From Zea mays (taxonomy: Eukaryota; Streptophyta; Magnoliopsida; Poales; Poaceae), in contig NC_050105.1 of the NCBI RefSeq assembly GCF_902167145.1, forward strand, positions 123,397,898-123,461,897: a stretch of DNA of 64,000 nucleotides, in the 5' to 3' direction. The translations under genes were made by a program, and so were the position numbers. Below are positions 31,398 through 43,148 of this stretch, piece by piece; position 1 is the stretch's first letter, and each line of letters opens with the position of its first letter. A model generated the notes under the pieces. It was not told the DNA's origin, searched no databases, and saw nothing but the letters and a program-made list of their open reading frames with translations.

Positions 31398-33710
31398 GAT
31401 GACAAATCCAACGACTCTGGCTCGGGCCACAAACGTAGAGATGGGAAGAAGAAGAAGACAAGACGCATCAAGGAGATCGTCTACTACGACAGCGACGAGT
31501 CTACTTCTTCCCACAAGGACGACGACTACGACAAACAAAAGACGGTTAACTCAAACTTTTCTTTTGATTATTCGCGCATTCCGCACAGCTCAAATGCTCA
31601 TTTGCTCCCCATTCCACTTGGCAAGCCTCCTCACTTTGATGGAGAGGACTACGGATTTTGGAGTCACAAAATGCGTACACACCTATTTTCTCTCCATCCA
31701 AGCATTTGGGAGATTGTGGAAAATGGAATGAAATTTGATAGCTCGGATAGTCCTTCGTTTATTAATGAACAGATCCATAAAAATGCACAAGCTACTACTG
31801 TGTTGCTAGCCTCTTTGTGCAGGGACGAGTATCACAAGGTGAGCGGCTTGGACAATGCCAAGCAGATTTGGGACACCCTCAAGATCTCTCATGAGGGGAA
31901 TGACGTCACCTTACTCACCAAGATGGAGTTGGTAGAGGGCGAGCTCGGACGATTCGCGATGATAAGGGGCGAGGAGCCGACGCAAACATACAACCGGCTC
32001 AAGATCCTTATCAACAAAATAAGGAGCTACGGAAGCACGCGATGGACGGATCACGACGTCGTCCGCCTAATGCTAAGGTCATTTACCGTTCTTGATCCTC
32101 ATCTCGTGAACAATATTCGTGAGAATCCCAGGTACACGAAGATGACGCCCGAGGAGGTACTCGGAAAATTCGTAAGCGGGCGGATGATGATCAAGGAGGC
32201 AAGATACGTCGACGACGCCTTGAATGGTCCGATCAACGAGCCTCAACCCATTGCTCTCAAGGCAACAAGGAGCAAGGAGACGCTACCCAGCAAGGTGGCA
32301 CAAATTGAGGCTGCCGGTCTTAATGATGAAGAGATGGCCCTCATCATTAAAAGATTCAAGACGGCGCTAAAAGGTCGAAAGGGACAGCCAAGCAAGGCTA
32401 AGACCAAGGGAAAGCGATCATGCTTCAAATGCGGTAAGCTTGGTCATTTTATTGCTAACTGTCCCGACAATGATAGTGATCAGGATCAAGGGAACAAGAG
32501 GGAAAAGAAGAAGAACTATAAGAAGGCAAAGGGCGAGGCGCATCTAGGCAAGGAGTGGGATTCGGACTGCTCCTCTTCTGACTCCGACAATGAAGGACTC
32601 GCCGCCACCGCCTTCAACAAGTCATCCCTCTTCCCCAACGAGCGTCACACTTGCCTCATGGCAAGAGAAAAGAAGGTAATCACTCGTAATGATGTCACTT
32701 ATGATTCTTCTAGTGACGATGAGTCTAGTGATGATGAAATAGATTATTCTAGTTTGTTCAAGGGATTGGATAGAAATAAAATTGATAAAATCAATGAATT
32801 GATTGATGCCTTGAATGAAAAGGATAGGCTTTTAGAAAAGCAAGAGGATTTGTTGTATGATGAGCATGATAAATTTGTAGAGGCACAAAAATCCTATGCT
32901 TTAGAAGTTAAAAGAAATGAAGTACTTTCTAGTGAATTATCTTCTTGTCAGGAAAACATTGCTACTTTAAAGAGTGTTAATGATGATTTAAATGCTAAGC
33001 TAGAAAAATCTAGTAAATCAACATCTTGTGTAGAACATGTTGTGATTTGCACTAGGTGTAAAGATTTTGACATTGATGCGTGTAGTGAACATCTAGCTTC
33101 AATTTCTAAATTGAATGATGAAGTGTCTAGTCTTAATGCCCAACTTAAGACTAGCAAAAGCGAATTTGATAAATTGAAATTTGCAAGGGATGCCTATACG
33201 ATTGGTAGACATCCCTCAATTAAGGATGGACTTGGCTACAAAAGGGAAGCCAAGAACTTAACAAGCCATAAGGCTCCCATTCCCGCTAAGGAGAAAGGGA
33301 AGGCCCCTATGGCTACTAGTGCTAAAAGGAACCATGCCTTTTTGTATCATGATAGAAAAAATTCTAGAAATGCTTTTAGAAGTTATGATGCCTTTGATTC
33401 ACATGCTTATGATTCTTATGCTATGACTGCCTCTAGTTCTCATGTTGTGCATGATAGAAAGGTTTGTAGAAGAAATGTTATTCACAATATGCCTAGGAGA
33501 AATGTTGCTCATAGGAAAGTTCATGGACCTTCTACAATTTATCATGCCCTAAATGCTTCCTTTGCCATTTGTAGAAAGGATAGGAAAATAGTTGCTAGGA
33601 AGTTAGGGGCAAAATGCAAGGGAGACAAAACTTGCATTTGGGTCCCTAAGGAAATTTGCACTAACCTTGTAGGACCCAACAAGAGTTGGGTACCTAAGTC
33701 CCAAGCCTAA
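31398..33710 (+). pseudogene. gag: E2 Gag, N-terminus deleted
   Basis: The Gag frame is entered from LTR sequence at 31398 without an ATG; about 23 N-terminal codons present in E1 are gone. The first in-frame ATG is 31602, which would remove the charged N-terminus but keep LGKPPHFDGEDYGFW, the core, the zinc knuckle CFKCGKLGHFIANC and the coiled-coil-like extension ending WVPKSQA. The rest is open to TAA 33708-33710 and closely matches E1. Confidence 0.85.
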
Positions 33711-33723
33711 ATTTGCCTTGCAG
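32676..33723 (+). other. Candidate retained intron between gag and pol in E2 (1048 bp)
   Basis: Donor: aagaag|gtaatc at 32675/32676. Acceptor: tttgccttgcag|gtttatgc at 33723/33724. Both are in phase 0, and the length is 1 modulo 3, as in E1 and E4. Position relative to CLMAREKK and VYASGG is the same as in E1. Confidence 0.6.
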
Positions 33724-36700
33724 GTTTATGCATCCGGGGGTTCAAGCTGGATTATCGACAGCGGATGCACAAACCATATGACGGGGGAGAAGAAGATGTT
33801 CACTTCCTACGTCAAGAATAAGGATTCCCAAGATTCAATTATATTCGGTGATGGGAATCAAGGCAAGGTAAAAGGGTTAGGTAAAATTGCAATTTCTAAT
33901 GAGCATTCTATCTCTAATGTATTTTTAGTAGAGAGTCTTGGATATAATTTGCTATCTGTTAGTCAATTATGTCATATGGGATATAACTGTCTATTTACAA
34001 ATGTAGATGTGTCTGTCTTTAGAAGAAGCGATGGTTCATTAGCTTTTAAGGGTGTATTAGACGACAAACTTTATTTAGTTGATTTTGCAAAAGAAGAGGC
34101 CGGTCTAGATGCATGCTTAATAGCTAAGACTAGCATGGGCTGGCTGTGGCATCGCCGCTTAGCACATGTGGGGATGAAGAACCTTCACAAGCTTCTAAAG
34201 GGAGAACACGTGATAGGTTTGAATAATGTGCCTTTCGAAAAAGATAGACCTTGTGCAGCTTGTCAAGCAGGTAAACAAGTGGGAGGAGCGCATCACAGCA
34301 AGAATGTGATGACCACTTCAAGACCCCTGGAGCTGCTGCATATGGACCTCTTCGGACCCGTCGCCTATCTGAGCATAGGAGGGAGTAAGTATGGTTTAGT
34401 TATTATTGATGACTTTTCCCGCTTCACTTGGGTATTCTTTTTGCAGGATAAGTCTGAAACCCAAGGGACCCTCAAGCGCTTCCTAAGGAGAGCTCAAAAT
34501 GAGTTTGAGCTCAAAGTGAAGAAGATAAGGAGCGACAACGGGTCCGAGTTCAAGAACCTTCAAGTGGAGGAGTTCCTTGAGGAGGAAGGGATCAAGCACG
34601 AGTTCTCCGCTCCCTACACACCACAGCAAAATGGTGTGGTAGAGAGGAAGAACAGGACGCTAATCGATATGGCGAGGACAATGCTTGGAGAATTCAAGAC
34701 CCCCGAGTGTTTTTGGTCGGAAGCCTTGAACACAGCTTGCCACGCCATCAACAGGGTCTATCTTCATCGCCTCCTCAAGAAGACTTCGTATGAGCTACTA
34801 ACCGGTAACAAACCCAATGTATCTTACTTTCGTGTATTTGGGAGCAAGTGCTACATTCTAGTGAAGAAGGGTAGAAATTCTAAGTTTGCTCCCAAAGCTG
34901 TAGAAGGGTTTTTGTTAGGTTATGACTCAAATACAAAGGCGTATAGAGTCTTCAACAAATCATCGGGTTTGGTTGAAGTCTCTAGCGACGTTGTATTTGA
35001 TGAGACTAATGGCTCTCCAAGAGAGCAAGTTGTTGATTGTGATGATGTAGATGAAGAAGATGTTCCGACGGCCGCTATACGAACCATGGCGATTGGAGAA
35101 GTACGGCCACATGAACAAGATGAACGAGATCAACCTTCTTCCTCAACTATGGTGCATCCCCCAACCGAAGATGACGAACAGGTACCTCAAGTGGAGGCGC
35201 TTGATCAAGGGGGAGCACAAGATGATCAAGTGATGGAGGAAGAAGCGCAACCAGCACCTCCAACCCAAGTTCGAGCGATGATTCAAAGGGATCATCCCGT
35301 CGACCAAATTCTGGGTGATATTAGCAAGGGAGTAACTACTCGATCTCGATTAGTTAATTTTTGTGAGCATTACTCCTTTGTCTCTTCTATTGAGCCTTTC
35401 AGGGTAGAGGAGGCCTTGCTAGATCTGGATTGGGTATTGGCCATGCAGGAGGAGCTCAACAACTTCAAGCGCAATGAAGTTTGGACACTGGTGCCTCGTC
35501 CGAAGCAAAATGTTGTGGGAACCAAGTGGGTGTTCCGCAACAAACAGGACGAGCACGGGGTGGTGACGAGGAACAAGGCTCGACTTGTGGCAAAAGGTTA
35601 TGCCCAAGTCGCAGGTTTGGACTTTGAGGAGACTTTCGCTCCTGTGGCTAGGCTAGAGTCCATTCGTATCTTGCTAGCATATGCCGCTCACCATTCTTTC
35701 AGGTTGTACCAAATGGATGTGAAGAGCGCTTTCCTCAACGGGCCAATCAAGGAGGAGGTGTACGTGGAGCAACCCCCTGGCTTCAAGGATGAACGGTACC
35801 CCGACCACGTGTGTAAGCTCTCTAAGGCGCTCTATGGACTTAAGCAAGCCCCAAGAGCATGGTATGAATGCCTTAGAGACTTTTTAATTGCTAATGCTTT
35901 CAAGGTTGGGAAAGCCGATCCAACTCTTTTCACTAAGACTTGTAATGGTGATTTGTTTGTGTGCCAAATTTATGTCGATGACATAATATTTGGTTCAACT
36001 AACCAAAAGTCTTGTGAAGAGTTTAGCAGGGTGATGACGCAGAAATTCGAGATGTCGATGATGGGCGAGTTGAACTACTTCCTTGGGTTCCAAGTGAAGC
36101 AACTCAAGGACGGCACTTTCATCTCCCAAACGAAGTACACGCAAGACCTGCTAAAGAGGTTTGGGATGAAGGATGCCAAGCCCGCAAAGACGCCGATGGG
36201 AACTGACGGACACACCGACCTCAATAAAGGAGGTAAGTCCGTTGATCAAAAAAGCATACCGGTCAATGATAGGGTCTTTACTTTATTTATGTGCTAGTAG
36301 ACCGGATATTATGCTTAGCGTATGCATGTGTGCTAGATTTCAATCCGATCCTAAGGAGTGTCACTTAGTGGCGGTGAAGCGAATTCTTAGATATTTAGTT
36401 GCTACGCCTTGCTTCGGGCTCTGGTATCCAAAGGGGTCTACTTTTGACTTGGTTGGATACTCAGACTCCGACTATGCTGGATGTAAGGTCGATAGGAAGA
36501 GTACATCGGGGACGTGCCAATTCTTAGGAAGGTCCCTGGTGTCATGGAATTCTAAGAAACAAACCTCTGTTGCCCTATCCACCGCTGAGGCCGAGTATGT
36601 TGCCGCAGGACAGTGTTGCGCGCAACTACTTTGGATGAGGCAAACCCTCCGGGACTTTGGCTACAATCTGAGCAAAATCCCACTCCTATGTGATAATGAG

Positions 36701-36925
36701 AGTGCTATCCGCATGGCGGAGAATCCTGTTGAGCACAGCCGCACAAAGCACATAGACATCCGGCATCACTTTTTGAGAGACCACCAGCAAAAGGGAGATA
36801 TCGAAGTGTTTCATGTTAGCACCGAGAACCAGCTAGCCGATATCTTCACCAAGCCTCTAGATGAAAAGACCTTTTGCAGGTTGCGTAGTGAGCTAAATGT
36901 CTTAGATTCGCGGAACCTGGATTGA
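33724..36925 (+). pseudogene. pol: E2 Pol, one frameshift
   Basis: Protease (DSGCTNHM), integrase ([34 protein letters not shown]), reverse transcriptase ([30 protein letters not shown]) and RNase H (STAEAEYVA, KHIDIRHHFL), all in the usual copia order. The first frame runs to 36297. An extra A in the run at 36247-36252 (six A, five in E1) shifts it, and RNase H continues in the other frame to TGA 36923-36925. Otherwise intact, including the integrase part that E1 lacks. Confidence 0.92.
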
Positions 36926-37725
36926 ATTGTAGCATACATGTACTTATGCTTTTGATCATGTTCCTTTTTGCATTTTGTTGCTGTATTATGGTGCTCAAGT
37001 TGTAAAAACACTCCCTGGACCTCACAAGTCCGTTGCAAAGTGATGCACATGTTTAGAGGGAGATGTGTTACAACTTGACCCTTTGAGACTAACCATGTGC
37101 TTGAGTTTGATGATTTAGTCTCGAAGGAGGATTGAAAGGGAAAAGGTGGACTTGGACCATGAAAGACTTCCACTGCACTTCGATGAGAGGGTAACTTATT
37201 CCAAGTTCATCTCATGAAATCTTATTGCCATTTGCTCTTAATTGAAGACTTTGGTGAGGCAATGGGGTTAAAAGGCCAAGATTGATCCCGTTTTGGTGCT
37301 TGATGCCAAAGGGGGAGAAAATAAAGGCCAAAGCGATAAATGGATCAGCTACCACTTGAGAGATTTTGAAAATAGTAGAATAGAGTTTTTGTTTTGTCAA
37401 AATGCTTTTATTGTCTCTTATTGTCTCTCTTGTCAAAAGTTGGCTTCTTGTGGGGAGAAGTGTTGATTATGGGAAATAGGGGGAGTTTTTGAAATCTTTG
37501 ATCAATCTCTTTTGGAATGACTCTCTTTATGCTTCAACATGTGTGTTTGACTTAAAGATAGAGATTTGAGTTTGATTTGAAAAAAAACAAACCAAGTGGT
37601 GGCAAAGGATGATCCATATATGCCAAAATTGAATAAAACTCAAATTTATTTTTATTTGAAGTGATTTTGCACTTGTTCTAGTTGCTTTATGTTGTGTTGG
37701 CATAAATCACCAAAAAGGGGGAGAT
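36926..37725 (+). other. E2 3' noncoding region with polypurine tract
   Basis: No gene. The polypurine tract caaaaagggggagat is at 37711-37725, with extra tracts aaagggggagaaaat near 37309 and agggggagttttt near 37479. Confidence 0.75.
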
Positions 37726-38998
37726 TGAAAGGGAAATGTGCCCTTGGGCTATTTCTAAGTATTTTGGTGATTGAGTGTCAACACAAGTGCTTAAATGTGA
37801 ATCAATGCCCATGGATGAACAAAGTGCAAATCTAGAACAAAGGTATGTATCTAAGTCTTAGTACATTGGTTTTGTGTACTAATATACTTGTCTAAGTGTT
37901 AGAAACAGGAAGAAGAAGAAAAGAAGAAAGTTGGCTGTGTACAGCAAAGAGGCTGTTTCGGTCTGGGGCACCGGACTGTCCGGTGGCGCACCGGACAGTG
38001 TCCGGTGGTGCACCGGACAGTGTCCGGTGCGCCAGGCTGCCTCGGCCGAAGAGGCCGCTCTCGGGAATTTGCTGACGGCGTACGTCTAAAATTCACCGGA
38101 CTGTCCGGTGTACACTGGACTGTCCGGTGAGCCAACGGTCGGCCGGGCCAACGGTCGGCCGCGCGATCTGCGCGGGACACGTGGCCAAGCCAACGGTCGG
38201 AAGGGGGCACCGGACTGTCCGGTGTGCACCGGACATGTCCGGTGCGCCAACGGCTCCCGCATCTGCAACGGTCGACCGCGCTGTTTAAGGAAGGAAATCG
38301 GGCACCGGACAGTGTCCGGTGTGCACCGGACTGTCCGGTGCGCCCGACGACAGAAGGCAAAGATGGCCTTCCAGATTTGTTCTCAACGGCTCCTAGCTGC
38401 CTTGGGGCTATAAAAGGGACCCCTAGGCGCATGGAGGGAAAAACCAAGCAACCTTAGAGCATTCTTGATCATCCACACACTCAGTCTTTGCGCATCCGTT
38501 TGTCATTCTAAGTGATTCGAGCTTCGTTCTTGTGAGAACTTTGAGATAGTCTTTGAGCTCGATTCTTGGCCGTGTGTGCGCGCATTTCGCTGTGGATTTG
38601 TGTGTGTTGCTTCCCTCCCTTACTCCGTGCTTCTTTTTGAATCTTAAGTGTAAGGGCGAGAGACTCCAATTTGTGGAGATTCCTCGCGAGTGGGATAAAG
38701 ATAAGCAAGACAAAACACCGTGGTATTCAAGTGGGTCTTTGGACCGCTTGAGAGGGGTTGATTGCAACCCTCGTCCGTTGGGACGCCACAACGTGGAGTA
38801 GGCAAGTTTTGTACTTGGCCGAACCACGGGATAAATCACCGTGTATTCTCTGTGTTGAATTCTTTGTGATTGTCGTATTGTGCAAGATCTCCTCTTTAGC
38901 CACTTGGCAATTATTGTGCTAACCCTTAACAAGTTTTTGTGGCTATAAGCTTAAAGTTTCGCAGGATCACCTATTCACCCCCCCTCTAGGTGCTCTCA
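37726..38998 (+). repeat. E2 3' LTR, 1273 bp
   Basis: Complete LTR from tgaaaggg to ggtgctctca, palindrome array about 37968-38345, TATA box 38409-38416. Nearly identical to the surviving part of the 5' LTR. Confidence 0.93.
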
Positions 38999-39034
38999 GT
39001 TACAAAGGAACAAACTAATATTGTGAGGGGCTAC

Positions 39035-39547
39035 TGTTGGGGGGTTTCGTCTTCCGAAGGTCCTCAAAAACACGGCTAACCAGATTAGCTTCGGTACAGA
39101 TCGAGGGAAGTACGACGAAGCAAACTTCGTCACGATGAAGCAAGAAGGCAGCACAAGGAGAAGGTGTTGTTCAAGTTGTTGCGTACAAATGACAATGATG
39201 GCCCTGTAACATTTGTAAACCTTGTGTATAATTGCTAAGGATATGAATGTAATAACATACGAAGTTGTACGATTGACTATAAATAGATGAACAATACCCG
39301 TACTGTTCATGGTGGATTGTAATTGACATCTCGTCATTATCTTAAAGCAAGCCAAAGATATCGATGTAATACAAGCTTTGATAGTACATGTACATTCATT
39401 ATGAAATAAACATGTCGGCATGATATTACATTTTGTAAGTATATTTTTATATCTGCGAATGATGAGGACTTGTTCTTTATGACCTTCGTCTAAGATTCAT
39501 TATACTCAAGAGAGAATAATGCTTCGAATGACGAAGATATTTAACAT
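39035..39547 (+). mobile_element. Gypsy-like 3' LTR remnant
   Basis: A purine tract gtgaggggctac directly precedes tgttggggggtttcgtc, the usual arrangement of polypurine tract and 3' LTR start. The body is rich in cttcg and cgaag. The end near gacgaagatatttaaca is uncertain and I found no matching target duplication. Confidence 0.5.
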
Positions 39548-39602
39548 ATAACAAACATGTTGCCTTGTTCTTAATCCACTGCAATTGAGAACAAGTGAAC
39601 AG

Positions 39603-39801
39603 GTAGCACATCTAAACGAAATTGAATACCACCTTTCATTTGGAAGACAGATATAGAGTTTATGCCTATAAATACAACGGAGACATATGGAGCAAAAACC
39701 GATACAAATACAAAGAAACAAATTTGTTAACAAAAATGTTTTTAATAAAAAATCAAATGTTGTGGTAAAAGAAAACCTAGCAACGCACGCTATTTGCGAT
39801 G
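39603..39801. repeat. Direct repeat, right copy
   Basis: Partner of 28796-28980 (gtagcacatctaaac to gctatttgcgat). It lies just downstream of the fucosyltransferase stop. Confidence 0.7.
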
Positions 39802-39942
39802 GTCATCTTACATAACTTTTTTTACAGTAACCTCTTAGACTGAATGCCGTATTTATTCCCCATGTTTAATTGTAATATAATGAAAAACTGGTGCTTGGTA
39901 GCTCCTGAGCGCCCATGTGATGTAATACTAGTGCGTAGTTCA

Positions 39943-41899
39943 TCATTCCACCAACTGCACACCTCGCGGGAAGTCCTCACAGTGTCGGATGTGCCGCACC
40001 CTCCTACCGGCGTCACCTTTTGCTTTGGCCCGACAATCGTAGTCGAGCGGCGCATGGAAGCAAGGCTCGACGGTAGCGGCGCGCCGGCACGGCAGCGGCA
40101 TCCCGGGGCCCTTCCTGTCGACGGGGCTCGTGAGCACCCAAGGTCTCAGCCCCGCTAGCCCCTGCCCTACGTACCCGAACGTCGAGACCGCGGAGGTGAC
40201 CAGCGCGTCCGAGAAGCTGAGCAGCACCATCTCCGCGAGCGCCTTCTGGTTGTGCTGCTGCTCGCCGGAGCGCTGCGAGCCCAGGTGCGTCGGCTGGTGC
40301 ACGCTCACCGCCTCCTGGCCGCCCGCCGCTCCGCCGTGCCCCTGGTACAGGTCCCTGAGCTTCTCGGAGTACTCGCCGTGCAGGGACACGACGACCACGG
40401 CCTTCTGTTTCGCAGGCTGCTGGCCGTCGGAGCCGCCTTTTGCCGCGGGAACGCCAACGCTGGGCAGGATGTCCTCGCGCTGCGAGCAGTTGAGGATCTG
40501 GGCGAAGAGGTCGTCGGTGGAGATCGGCGCCCAGTAGAACCTGCGCACCTGGATCCCCACGCGCTCGTCCGCGCTGGCGAAGTACGAGTCGTGGTACTGG
40601 GTCACCATGCCCCACACCGTGTCGCTCGGGTGGAAGAGGTAGCGGCCGAGGTGGTGGAACACGACGTCGCGGCGCGGGAACATGCGCGCCAGCTCCGCCT
40701 CGTGCCGCGGGACCAGGAACAGCCCCGGCACGAAGTAGTTGTCCGACCGGAACACGAGCCACGGCACTGCCCCCAGCCTGGCCTGCACGTCGTCGCAGAA
40801 GAACTGCTGGTCGCGGCTGTCCTTGGTGTAGTCGTGCCGGAGGTGCACGTACAGCCACGGCGCCGCGCCGGGGTCCTCGCCGCGCCTCAGCACGGAGCCC
40901 AGGCTCTGGTGGTGGTACCGGTCCGTGAGCCGCTCGATGCCGCGGATGGGGAAGCCCGTGTCGCCCGGCGCCGCCGGCAGGATCCACGTGGAGCCCGGGA
41001 ACGGCTCGCAGAAGAGGCCGTCGAGGTCGCCGCCGCCGCCGCTGCTGTGGAGGAGGAGCACGCGGTCCGTGAGCAGCGCGTAGAGGAAGGCGGAGGTGAT
41101 GGAGAGCATGCGGTTGCCGAGCCCCTCGATCGGGGCCCACACGGCGTAGCTGCATGATCCGGAGGACGAAGAAGAAGCGGAGGCGTTGGCGCGCAGGAGC
41201 TCGACGGCGCGCGCGTAGCCTGGAGTGCCCGGGCCGCAGCGCCGGTGCAGCGACTCGTAGCGGCGGAGCGCGGAGACGAGGTAGGTTGAAACGGCGTGCA
41301 GCGACGGGCGGCGGTAGAGCGCGGCGTTGTAGCGGCTGAGGCAGGAGCTTTCGTCGAAGTCCGGCGAGAGGAGGCCGCCCAGCAGCCGGTCGCTGGGGTC
41401 CGGCACCTTCGCCAGTGGATCAGGGCCGTGGTCGGAGTCGGACACTGCCGCCATGCATGCATGCACAAAATAAAGCAGGTGCTGCTTAAGTTTCATGTAC
41501 GCGCGTGTATTTTATTGCTGATAGGGATATACATATATATATACTGCATGCTTGTCATGGTTGCTGACGACGACATGTGACCAATAATAAGCTAGCGAGA
41601 GCTTAGCCATGCATGACACCGTGGGAGTACGTACGCACGCATATATACGCACACGTACCGGCTTTGAGGACGACGCGTACCCCGGCCGAGACCCAGGTAT
41701 TGTTGGCGCCCAAGGGCGTGAGCCGGACGCCGAAGAGGACGACGGCCAAGAGCAGCGCGGCAAACACGGTCAGCACGATCACAAGAACCGTCGTCGGCCG
41801 CGAAGCCGCCTGCTGGCACCACCCCCGTCGCGCCGCTAACCCACGCGGCCATGGTGACATGTGAGAGTGGTGAGACCTCATCGCCTTCTTCTGATCCAT
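39943..41899 (-). CDS. Xyloglucan-type fucosyltransferase (GT37), 2 exons, 580 aa
   Basis: Golgi type II membrane enzyme that transfers fucose from GDP-fucose to cell-wall glycans. Exon 1 is complement 41659-41899 (ATG at 41899). Exon 2 is complement 41444-39943. The intron of 214 bases has donor ccg|gtacgt and acceptor ggcag|tg, phase 1. A transmembrane segment lies at about residues 37-58 (TVLVIVLTVFAALLLAVVLF). GT37 motifs seen: YAVWAPIEGLGNRML, LYVHLRHDYTKD, VFHHLGRYLFHP, DERVGIQVR, ALAEMVLLSFSDALVTSAVSTFGYV and a C-terminal EPCFHAP. Very GC-rich, like many grass genes. The linkage made (xyloglucan, arabinogalactan or other) cannot be told from sequence. A degraded relative lies at 21335-21545. 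Confidence 0.92.
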
Positions 41900-42284
41900 G
41901 GCTCGGCTGCCTGGCTAGCACGTACTGGCGGGAACGAACTATGCTGGCTAGCTATTTATTGTGTGGCTCGGCCGCCTGCTCCGGCCGGCTTACTGCATGC
42001 ATGCTGATAGCTAGCGATAGCTTGCAGCTTGAAGACGCAACAGGGACAGACTTGCTAGGTCAATGTCTCGATGGTCGTGCCAAAGTCCATGGAGCTAGCC
42101 AGTCAGAGCTATATATGGGCATGCAAGAATGGAGGCAGGGACACGTACGGCCGTATTCTACTGTCGCAGGCTTTCCATATACAAGACCGCGCGCGGGTTC
42201 GGCGCGATTTGAGCTTCCGAATGAAGCAGCTTGGCGATTCAGCAAAGAGGCACGGAGACCTCGCTCTCTTCGTCGTCTTATCGT
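41900..42284 (-). promoter_or_regulatory. Fucosyltransferase upstream region
   Basis: Low-copy sequence directly 5' of the fucosyltransferase ATG. The complement has a tataaata-type box (plus strand agctatttattgtg, near 41951-41964), about 55 bases upstream of the ATG. No other gene seen. A hAT-like end begins at 42285. Confidence 0.4.
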
Positions 42285-43148
42285 TAGAGATGTCAATGGG
42301 AAATTCTTCACGGGTTATAGCATTCTAGACGTATCCTATCATATTTGATCCATTTTCATATCCATCCTCATACCTATCATGAGTACAAAACTCATCACAT
42401 GTCCATCCTCATTCGGGTTTCGAGTCCCCAATGGGTCTCCATCCTCAATTAAGAGATAACTAGGTACTAACAGTAGGCCTGCAAACGGGGTAAGTGTAAG
42501 CGGATATTTTAGGTGGGTTTAAGAAATTATTTTATTTTGGTAGGTTGTGGTGGGTTTTAATTATGAATGGGTTGGGTTGGGTGGGTTTATTTTGTATTGT
42601 GGGTCAAAATGGTTGATACACATGGGTGTAGATGGGTTTACATAGGTGTGGGTTTCCATGGGTCTTCACCCATCCACACATGGTTCTTCCACACATGGTT
42701 TTTTTCTTTTCACTTCCAGGGAGATTTATGTTTGGTTCGGTGGGCTTCTGATGCTACTTAGATGTGCCCTTCCACTGTTGCTAGCTTCGAGCTTGATCAG
42801 AGACTCTTTCCACTACTGCTAGTTTATATTTCTTGCCAAAAAGATTATTGTTCATTAAGGATCTTTAACATATGTTTTTTGTTATTTTCTCAAGACCTAA
42901 TGTTCATCGACCAAACTTGTTTTTTGTATCAGTGTATAATATTATTGTCACTGTTTTTATGTCGTGAACTATGTTTTTTGTACATCATTGAAACTACCTA
43001 TAAAATTGTTATTGTGTATCAGTGTATGTTTATTCAGTTGGCTTGATGTGAGACAATAAGCTGAACCCACGGGGTTTCCATGGGTTTCCACCCAATTACG
43101 GGTTGGTTTGGGGTCAATAATATTATTGGATGAATTGGGTTTAATTTC
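42285..43148. mobile_element. Two partial hAT-like ends, nested
   Basis: tagagatgtcaatggg at 42285 is the same terminal repeat as the element at 4901. A second, different end, taggcctgcaaacgggg, begins at 42474 and runs to 43148, with ggttgggttgggtggg-type repeats. Neither has its other end in this window; Sirevirus E3 interrupts the second one at 43149. A 3' part may lie right of the window. Confidence 0.5.

Larger units (their letters stand above)
30171..38998 (+). mobile_element. Sirevirus E2 (Opie-like), 8.8 kb, primer site deleted
   Basis: Flanked by gttac (30166-30170 and 38999-39003). Same family as E1. By eye the LTRs differ by about five substitutions and two tiny indels, so it is a very young insertion. 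The end of the 5' LTR, the primer binding site and the gag start codon are missing: LTR sequence ttaaag (to 31397) runs straight into gag codons gatgacaaatcc. Pol has one frameshift in an A run near 36247-36252. The element cannot prime its own reverse transcription now. Confidence 0.93.

Noticed and set aside
40252..41157. Plus-strand 301-residue open frame and a 380-residue minus frame over the fucosyltransferase
   Set aside because: Both are shadows of the GC-rich fucosyltransferase exon. They lack recognisable motifs, and the GT37 motifs lie in the other minus frame.
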